DNA from: Persebacter sp051009035
GTDB taxonomy: Bacteria; Pseudomonadota; Gammaproteobacteria; Tethybacterales; Persebacteraceae
Assembly: GCA_051009035.1 (NCBI GenBank)
Contig: JBPCWY010000207.1
Location: 1-5,579 of the forward strand
DNA: 5,579 nucleotides
Reading direction: 5' to 3'
Position 1 is the stretch's first letter; each line of letters starts with the position of its first letter. The position numbers and the translations under genes were made by a program. The notes under the pieces are model-generated. The model had not been told where the DNA came from. It saw only the letters and a program-made list of their open reading frames with translations, and did no database searches. This document shows positions 1-4,325 of the stretch, in pieces.

Positions 1-2695
1 GGACTTTGCTTTTTGCGCGGCTGTATCCTGCGAAACCGCGCCAATTTTTTGCTATGTCGCCGTGTAATGCTATTTTGCCTTCGGTTGTTTTGGACGATGT
101 TTTGCCGAATGCGCCGAAGTTTGCGCCGAGAAAACTTTCCGCTTCGTTTGTTTGCGATGCTTCCGCTTGCCAACCAAAACGCGCGTAGTTTTGCCGCAGG
201 CGCAATCCGTATTGTTCGTAGGGCATGCCGTTTGCTTCGCCAAACGAGGCAAACGGGCGCAATCCTTCGCCTTTCATTTGCAGGGCAAACGATTTTTCAT
301 TATGCGCAAAAAACGGCGCTGTTATTTCTTCGCCGATGTTTGCGTTTGCAATTCCGTTTTCATCTTTGGAAAATATTTTCCATTCTTGCCATGCGGATTT
401 TTTGCAATCTTCGCAAAAATCGTAACGCATACTCCAATCGCCGAATTTTGGCGCGGATAATTCCGCGCCCGCGTAGCGGAATTGGTTTGTTTTTGTATCG
501 GTTGCGGCAAAAAATACGCCTTCGTTAAAACGATTGTCCGCTTGCGGGCGCAACATATCCGCCGCCGCATCGCCCAATTCCAATTCCGCCGCCGCGGGCG
601 CATGCGCGATTCCGGATAACGGCATATTAAAATATGCATCGCCGTTAAAAGATACCGCCGCTTTCGCCACTCTTAATTGCGGTTTGAGATGCGCCAACGC
701 CGCCGGCAAATCAATCCGCGCTTGCGACAACGGAATGCTTGCCGGCGCTATATCGGCAGTGCATTCCGGAATGGGCGCGCCGTCTTCCATGCAAGAATCC
801 GGCGGGTCCGGCGGCGGGTTAATTTTCATGGAAATGTTGAGGGTGGAAAAACCCATTGCGGCGGATAAATTGACGATGCCCCAGCCGTAAATGTCGTCCA
901 ATTCGCCGGTGGTGATGCGGTCGCCCAGCGGAGTCGCGGTGGTTAATAATATCGCGCGCACGACCGGCATCATCATCTCCGGAAAACGGCTTTTGATGAC
1001 CGCCAACGCCCCGCTGACATGCGGCGCCGCAAACGAAGTGCCGTTGTTTGTACCATAATCCGTATCGCTTCCCGCCCGCGTGGTGAAAATACGAGTCCCC
1101 GGCGCGGAAATGCACCACCACTTTCCAACGCCGCAACCGTTGCTGTAAGGGGCGATTGGATTGTCATCGCCCTCATCCAACGCCACTACTGCCAGCCATC
1201 GCTCGCGAAATTCGGTAAATCTCGAATCGGAATCAAGCCCGCTTAAATCGCCGCTTATAAACGCGGAAAGCGCGGCGGTTTGGTCGGTTGCGGCAAAAAA
1301 CGGATATAAACTAAATAGATTCGGGCGCGATTCGCGAATGCCCGTTATATCCGCCAATGCGCCAAATCCGAGGACGGGATCGCCGTCCGCATCGGTATAA
1401 TCTTCCGAAACAAAGCGGGTAATGAATTCGTCCCGCATTACTTGTGTCCAGTTGGAGCTTTCATTGAGGCATTCCGCATAAGATACTGCAAGATTATCGC
1501 ACAGTATAACGCTTCCCTCCGCCGACCATGCTTCGTTTCCCGCCGCCCAAACCGCAACGACATCCCCGGCACGAAGAACTTCGGACAATGCGCGCGCTCT
1601 GCCGGTGAAGGAGTTGCTGAATCGATTGTAATCCCCGGATCGCTTCAACGAAAACGAATCGACCGCCACCGCCCAGTATTTTTTTCCGTTGTAAGTTCCC
1701 TGTAAAACTTGGCTGCCGCCGTAACTGTTGTTAATAATTTTCGCGCCTCCATCAATGGCGTGTTGCATCGCCTGCAAAATCTTGGTAGTGTCAATTATCC
1801 CCGAATTTTCATCCGGAGCAAGTTTTAACGGCATTAATTTCGCTTGCGGCGCGACTCCGTGCGGACGGCCGGTAACGCCCCGCACTGCGGCAATAATACC
1901 GCCAACTTGGGTTCCATGCCCTTCTATGTCGGTAACATCAGTTCCTTTGCCGTCGTTGACAAAATCGCGCCCCGGCACGATGTTCGCCGCCAAACCGGCA
2001 TGCGTCACCCGCATGCCGCTGTCAATGACGGCGACGGTAACGCTCTGTCCGAATGCGCCCGCAAAATACGCGCTTTGCGCGTTAATCCGCTCCAATCCGT
2101 AATTTTGCTCAAACTCGCCGCACGAAAAACCTTCCGGCAAAAAAATACCGCCCGCGCAAGATACCGTTGCCGGACAACTTTGATTCATCGGAATTGAACC
2201 CGCCCCCGGACAATCCCGGCAACCTACCGAAGTCAAAACCATATCACCGTTTCCGCATCTTGTCATCTCCGGACATTCCGCTTCAAACGCAACCGGACTG
2301 CTCCCCGGGCATGATTTCATGCAAGTTTCGTCTTCCGGTATGCGCGCGGTTAAAGCACCGGGCAGACAATCTTTCATGCATACCTCGGACGATAAAATCA
2401 TGCTTTTGTCTTTGCATGTTTTCATCTCCAGACATTCCGCATCAAACGCAATCGGCTCACCCGAGCATAATTTCATGCAAGTTTCGTCTTCCGGCACTTG
2501 CGCGGTTAAAGCGCCGTCCGGACAATTTTTCATAGGTTGGGCGAGATTTACCCCGCCGCCACCTCCGCCGCCGCAGGCAACCGCGCCTGCTAATAATAAT
2601 GCGCCGCATAAACCGCGCCGCGTTATTGCGCCCAATCCGCCGCAACGCAATTTGGAAAACGCGCAACGCCAAGCATGTAAAATTTTACGAATCAT
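1..2695 (-). CDS. Subtilisin-like (S8) serine protease, probable lipoprotein, autotransporter-like; 3' end outside window
   Basis: One open frame from ATG 2695 runs off the left edge with 898 codons visible and no stop or frameshift. Residues 1-40 look like a long signal peptide with a possible lipobox (AVAC, Cys41) followed by seven glycines. Residues 58-192 form a cysteine-loop array. The S8 domain starts near residue 200: Asp225 in VAVIDSGM, His260 in GHGTQVGGIIAA, oxyanion Asn387 in WAAGNE, Ser554 in GTSFAAPHVSGA. All catalytic residues are present, so it should be an active endoprotease. Asn387 to Ser554 is 167 residues, against 66 in subtilisin BPN' (N155 to S221), so there is roughly a 100-residue insertion. 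After a proline-rich link near residue 626, the tail alternates polar and aromatic residues, which could be a passenger end or the start of a beta-barrel. From family knowledge, lipidated subtilisin autotransporters such as NalP and SphB1 cleave surface proteins; that role here is inference. The S8 call is firm; lipidation and autotransport are less sure. Confidence 0.93.
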   Translation of the reverse strand, partial: MIRKILHAWRCAFSKLRCGGLGAITRRGLCGALLLAGAVACGGGGGGGVNLAQPMKNCPDGALTAQVPEDETCMKLCSGEPIAFDAECLEMKTCKDKSMILSSEVCMKDCLPGALTARIPEDETCMKSCPGSSPVAFEAECPEMTRCGNGDMVLTSVGCRDCPGAGSIPMNQSCPATVSCAGGIFLPEGFSCGEFEQNYGLERINAQSAYFAGAFGQSVTVAVIDSGMRVTHAGLAANIVPGRDFVNDGKGTDVTDIEGHGTQVGGIIAAVRGVTGRPHGVAPQAKLMPLKLAPDENSGIIDTTKILQAMQHAIDGGAKIINNSYGGSQVLQGTYNGKKYWAVAVDSFSLKRSGDYNRFSNSFTGRARALSEVLRAGDVVAVWAAGNEAWSAEGSVILCDNLAVSYAECLNESSNWTQVMRDEFITRFVSEDYTDADGDPVLGFGALADITGIRESRPNLFSLYPFFAATDQTAALSAFISGDLSGLDSDSRFTEFRERWLAVVALDEGDDNPIAPYSNGCGVGKWWCISAPGTRIFTTRAGSDTDYGTNNGTSFAAPHVSGALAVIKSRFPEMMMPVVRAILLTTATPLGDRITTGELDDIYGWGIVNLSAAMGFSTLNISMKINPPPDPPDSCMEDGAPIPECTADIAPASIPLSQARIDLPAALAHLKPQLRVAKAAVSFNGDAYFNMPLSGIAHAPAAAELELGDAAADMLRPQADNRFNEGVFFAATDTKTNQFRYAGAELSAPKFGDWSMRYDFCEDCKKSAWQEWKIFSKDENGIANANIGEEITAPFFAHNEKSFALQMKGEGLRPFASFGEANGMPYEQYGLRLRQNYARFGWQAEASQTNEAESFLGANFGAFGKTSSKTTEGKIALHGDIAKNWRGFAGYSRAKSKV
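2120..2524 (-). repeat. In-frame cysteine-loop repeats: two 52-codon units plus a partial third
   Basis: Residues 58-109 and 110-161 are two copies of a 52-residue unit that share ALTA followed by Q/R, V/I and PEDETCMK. A shorter, diverged unit covers 162-192. At the DNA level a 25-base block is identical at 2314-2338 and 2470-2494, 156 bp apart. Inside the units the sequence breaks into eight loops bracketed by cysteines: C58-C73, C77-C88, C94-C106, C110-C125, C129-C141, C147-C159, C162-C174 and C180-C192. Each loop spans 12-16 residues, and loops are joined by 2-5 residues (MKL, MKD, MKS, LEMKT, PEMTR). The simplest reading is a chain of small disulfide hairpins on an exported stalk. I do not recognise the domain family. 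Confidence 0.85.
2573..2695 (-). other. Signal peptide with possible lipobox (residues 1-41)
   Basis: The first 31 residues are rich in Arg and Lys with scattered hydrophobics. A hydrophobic core (GALLLAGAVA) and Cys41 follow. The -3 to +1 residues are A-V-A-C. Ala at -3 is less usual than Leu, so lipoprotein processing is probable rather than certain. The seven glycines after Cys41 suit a flexible tether behind a lipidated cysteine, and there is no Asp at +2, so an outer-membrane destination would be expected. There is no other Met in this stretch, which supports ATG 2695 as the start. TTG codons at residues 16 and 21 are possible but have nothing in their favour. Confidence 0.6.
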
Positions 2696-2696
2696 T

Positions 2697-2703
2697 CCGC
2701 CTT
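2697..2703 (-). promoter_or_regulatory. Ribosome binding site of the S8 protease gene
   Basis: AAGGCGG, one mismatch from AAGGAGG, sits just before ATG 2695. The spacing is short: the AAGG core ends 4 nt before the ATG. It is the only one of the three coding genes here with a recognisable Shine-Dalgarno sequence, and it supports the chosen start. Confidence 0.45.
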
Positions 2704-2708
2704 GCCGC

Positions 2709-2742
2709 AAAAAAAAACGCCGCGAATATCCGTCCCGCGGCG
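2709..2742 (-). terminator. Intrinsic terminator-like hairpin in the leader of the protease gene (possible attenuator)
   Basis: In minus orientation the arms CGCCGCG (2742-2736) and CGCGGCG (2724-2718) pair perfectly over 7 bp around an 11-nt loop and run directly into nine Ts (2717-2709). The structure has direction, because on the plus strand it is preceded by As and lacks a T tract. It lies between the extended -10 and the ATG at 2695. It could stop read-through coming from the tRNA-Ser side, act as a leader attenuator, or form a 5' stem-loop that protects the mRNA. Sequence alone does not decide between these. Confidence 0.65.
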
Positions 2743-2747
2743 GATAA

Positions 2748-2756
2748 ATTATAACA
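2748..2756 (-). promoter_or_regulatory. Extended -10 promoter for the S8 protease gene
   Basis: On the minus strand the sequence reads TGT followed by TATAAT (2753-2748). This is a perfect -10 hexamer with the TGn extension that lets sigma-70 promoters work with a poor -35. At 17-bp spacing the -35 position reads ATAACG, which is a poor match. The predicted start of transcription is near 2741, about 46 nt before the ATG and at the very edge of the hairpin described next. Confidence 0.6.
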
Positions 2757-2964
2757 CAAACTCCGCAACCCGTTATCCATGCGCGAAACCGGCTTTGTAG
2801 CGGCAACTTTCCCGCCGGCGTTGCGATTCTCAAAAACCCGCGCCAAATACGGGCGGGCGGCATGCGGAAAAATCCGCCGTTTTGCATTACATTAATTTTG
2901 CCGCGTTTTTTGCCGTCTTGCACTTTGCCGGATATTTGTTTGGCGGATTTATATCCCGCGCGGT
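2757..2964. other. Intergenic stretch without a supported gene
   Basis: I see no credible coding region or RNA gene here. A 34-codon plus-strand frame (2862-2966) exists but has no clear ribosome site and no recognisable sequence. A small hairpin (arms GCGGA 2864-2868 and TCCGC 2873-2877) followed by four Ts could be a weak plus-strand terminator, but there is no plus-strand gene upstream for it to serve. Confidence 0.5.
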
Positions 2965-2986
2965 AAAAAAATTTCCGCTTTTGCGG
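2965..2986 (-). terminator. Possible terminator of tRNA-Ser
   Basis: Reading the minus strand, CCGC (2986-2983), loop AAAA and GCGG (2978-2975) are followed by AAA and then seven Ts (2971-2965). The stem is only 4 bp, so it is weak. It begins about 30 nt after the tRNA-Ser 3' end, which is where a terminator would be expected. Confidence 0.45.
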
Positions 2987-3014
2987 GGATAGACGCGGGG
3001 GAAAATGCGGGCGG

Positions 3015-3101
3015 CGGAGAGAGAGGGATTCGAACCCCCGAAGGGCTTGCGCACTTAGCGGATTTCAAGTCCGCCGCATTAAACCGCTCTGCCATCTCTC
3101 C
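3015..3101 (-). tRNA. tRNA-Ser(UGA)
   Basis: An 87-nt class II cloverleaf reads from 3101 down to 3015. The acceptor stem GGAGAGA pairs with TCTCTCC. The anticodon stem GCGGA/TCCGC closes the loop CTTGAAA with anticodon TGA, which reads UCA and related Ser codons. A long variable arm (AAGTGC, GCAA loop, GCCCTT), typical of serine tRNAs, follows, and the T loop is TTCGAAT. The discriminator is G. The next three bases are CCG, so the CCA end is not encoded and must be added by tRNA nucleotidyltransferase. Confidence 0.97.
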
Positions 3102-3108
3102 GGCAATG

Positions 3109-3136
3109 TTGCATTATAAACCCGCCATGTTAAAAT
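3109..3136 (+). promoter_or_regulatory. Promoter for tRNA-Thr
   Basis: TTGCAT (3109-3114), a 16-bp spacer and TAAAAT (3131-3136) make a good sigma-70 promoter. The start of transcription would fall near 3143, a few bases before the mature 5' end at 3147. The -35 shares bases with the -10 of the minus-strand tRNA-Ser promoter. Confidence 0.6.
3113..3118 (-). promoter_or_regulatory. -10 element for tRNA-Ser
   Basis: A perfect TATAAT lies on the minus strand (3118-3113), putting the start of transcription near 3106, about 5 nt before the mature tRNA. I see no good -35 at 16-18 bp spacing. It overlaps the -35 of the divergent tRNA-Thr promoter by two bases. Confidence 0.55.
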
Positions 3137-3146
3137 GCGCCCGCCC

Positions 3147-3220
3147 GCCGCCATAGCTCAGCCCGGTAGAGCAGCTGATTTGTAATCAGTTGGTCGGGAG
3201 TTCAAATCTCTCTGGCGGCA
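3147..3220 (+). tRNA. tRNA-Thr(UGU)
   Basis: A 74-nt cloverleaf. The acceptor GCCGCCA pairs with TGGCGGC, the D arm is GCTC/GAGC, the anticodon stem GCTGA/TCAGT closes the loop TTTGTAA with anticodon TGT (reads ACA), and the T arm GGGAG/CTCTC encloses TTCAAAT. The discriminator is A (3220), and the next three bases are CCG, so CCA is not encoded. No clear terminator follows within 40 nt. Confidence 0.97.
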
Positions 3221-3247
3221 CCGCGCCGTCCGCCCGATTATTCGCGG

Positions 3248-3289
3248 CGGCGTTTGCGGCGCAACATTCGCGCGCGGCGTTTGCGGCGC
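3248..3289. repeat. Short direct repeat between tRNA-Thr and the oxygenase gene
   Basis: The 15-mer CGGCGTTTGCGGCGC occurs at 3248-3262 and again at 3275-3289, a 27-bp period, in a noncoding GC-rich stretch. The flanking bases match only in part. It may be a binding-site pair or simple slippage in low-complexity sequence. No function can be assigned. Confidence 0.6.
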
Positions 3290-3320
3290 GGTTTGCGCGA
3301 AAAACGCGTATTTTGTCATG

Positions 3321-3326
3321 TATAAT
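3321..3326 (+). promoter_or_regulatory. -10 element for the oxygenase gene
   Basis: A perfect TATAAT ends six bases before ATG 3333, so the predicted start of transcription coincides with that ATG and the message would be leaderless. No convincing -35 is visible. The element overlaps an earlier in-frame ATG at 3318, which argues against using that codon. Confidence 0.5.
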
Positions 3327-3332
3327 CCGCCC

Positions 3333-4214
3333 ATGCCCGTTTCCATGTCGCCCGTCCGTCCGCCTCTTTCCGCTGCGGCGGCGGCAAAACGCGCCTTTGC
3401 CGGGGAATTGCTTTTGTTTCCGCCCGCGCCCGAAATGCGGCGGTTGCTCGCTTGCGTCCGCCGCATCGCGCGGGAAAGTTTTGCGGCAAAAGAACCCGTC
3501 CGCGCGCATTTGCAATATTCCCGCGCCGAATTTTTACGCCGCGCCGAAACCGCGCAAAAACGCGTCAATTCCCCCGAATGCAAACCGCTTTTCGCCGCCG
3601 TTTTGGACGCCGCCGGAGTCGGGCAAAAAAACATGTTTTGGGATACGCTCGGATTGCGCGTTGCCCCGCCCGTTGCCGATGCGGCGGAGCTTGCCAAACG
3701 CGGTTTTCGCTCGCACGCCGTAGTCCACCGCGATACTTGGGGGGCGGGAATGCAGGCGCAGATAAATTGGTGGGCGCCGGTGTGGCCGCTGACCGCCCGC
3801 CGCACGCTTGCGTTTTATCCGTCCTACTGGACCCGCCCGCTGGCGAATACGACCGCCGAATGGTCGTTTAAGGAATTTTTGGCGTCCCGCAAACAATCCG
3901 CCGGCGGGCGGGCGGCGGCGTATCCCGCAGCGCCTCTCGCCGCGGCAAAACCGGACGAAACCGCCGCGCCGGTTTTGCCAAAACCGGGCGAATTGCTGTG
4001 TTTTTCCGCCGCCCACTTGCACGGCTCCGTCTTAAACGCCACCGCGCTCACCCGTTTTTCGCTGGAAATCCGCACTTTGCATTTGGACGATTTGCGCCAA
4101 AAACGCGGCGCGCCGAATGTGGATTGCGAAAGCCGGACGCCGCTTGTCGGATTATTTTCCGCTATCTCCGGCGGCGCGCCGCTAAAACAATATTGGACGG
4201 CGGAAACGCAATAA
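3333..4214 (+). CDS. Putative Fe(II)/2-oxoglutarate-dependent oxygenase, PhyH-like
   Basis: The protein has 293 residues from ATG 3333. ATG 3318 would add five residues but overlaps the TATAAT; ATG 3345 is also in frame. No Shine-Dalgarno sequence is present before any of them. The pattern fits a double-stranded beta-helix oxygenase: an H-x-D pair (His132, Asp134, in HRDTWG) followed by QINWWAPVWP, then a distal His in AHLHGS (His230 most likely), and Arg241 in TRFSLEIR, which would bind the 2-oxoglutarate carboxylate. In the phytanoyl-CoA dioxygenase superfamily these bind iron and the co-substrate. The substrate is unknown. The N-terminal third is Ala/Arg rich and I do not recognise it; residues about 195-215 are low-complexity Ala/Pro. 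No signal peptide is evident, so it is probably cytoplasmic. The gene stands alone, between tRNA-Thr and gltD, with a likely terminator after it. The assignment rests on motifs read by eye. Confidence 0.8.
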   Translation: MPVSMSPVRPPLSAAAAAKRAFAGELLLFPPAPEMRRLLACVRRIARESFAAKEPVRAHLQYSRAEFLRRAETAQKRVNSPECKPLFAAVLDAAGVGQKNMFWDTLGLRVAPPVADAAELAKRGFRSHAVVHRDTWGAGMQAQINWWAPVWPLTARRTLAFYPSYWTRPLANTTAEWSFKEFLASRKQSAGGRAAAYPAAPLAAAKPDETAAPVLPKPGELLCFSAAHLHGSVLNATALTRFSLEIRTLHLDDLRQKRGAPNVDCESRTPLVGLFSAISGGAPLKQYWTAETQ

Positions 4215-4268
4215 CCGGCGGCGCGAAAATCGGCGCGCGCCGCATCCCCAAAACATTGCGAAGAAAGG

Positions 4269-4301
4269 GCGCGGCGGCAAAATCCGCGCGGCGTTTTTTT
4301 T
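4269..4301 (+). terminator. Probable terminator of the oxygenase gene
   Basis: Arms GCGCGG (4269-4274) and CCGCGC (4284-4289) pair around a 9-nt loop. GGCG and eight Ts (4294-4301) follow. The four bases between stem and T run make this imperfect. An alternative pairing of CGCCGC (4238-4243) with GCGGCG (4288-4293) would abut the T run. It lies 55 nt after the stop codon and just before the gltD promoter, so it likely separates the two genes. Confidence 0.5.
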
Positions 4302-4313
4302 GCCAAAATCGCG

Positions 4314-4319
4314 TAAAAT
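4314..4319 (+). promoter_or_regulatory. -10 element for gltD
   Basis: TAAAAT ends six bases before the GTG at 4326, the same geometry as at the oxygenase gene, so transcription would start at the start codon itself. No clear -35 is seen at 16-18 bp spacing; a run of Ts from the preceding terminator lies in that area. Confidence 0.45.
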
Positions 4320-4325
4320 GCGCTT

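Noticed and set aside
13..528. Plus-strand frame of 171 codons, and similar plus-strand frames up to 2747
   Set aside because: They are antisense to the continuous S8 protease frame, which has all catalytic motifs; their products are Arg/Cys-rich without recognisable motifs.
2314..2494. 25-bp repeats 156 bp apart, considered as CRISPR or a mobile repeat
   Set aside because: They are in frame, encode the duplicated cysteine-loop unit, and occur only twice with no spacers or cas genes.
2862..2966. A 34-codon plus-strand frame in the intergenic stretch
   Set aside because: No ribosome site beyond generic GC-rich sequence, no recognisable product, and it runs into the predicted tRNA-Ser terminator region.
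3147..3330. tRNA-Thr 3' end as a phage or island attachment site
   Set aside because: No second copy of the tRNA 3' end and no integrase is present in the window.
3158..3805. Minus-strand frames ending in sequences such as FELPTN or LNSRPTDYKSAALPG
   Set aside because: These endings are the antisense translation of the tRNA-Thr gene, a well-known false annotation, and the rest lies antisense to the oxygenase gene.
4232..4241. Palindrome GGCGCGCGCC as an operator
   Set aside because: Alternating GC sequence gives such palindromes easily here; it lies just after the oxygenase stop codon and may simply be part of the terminator area.
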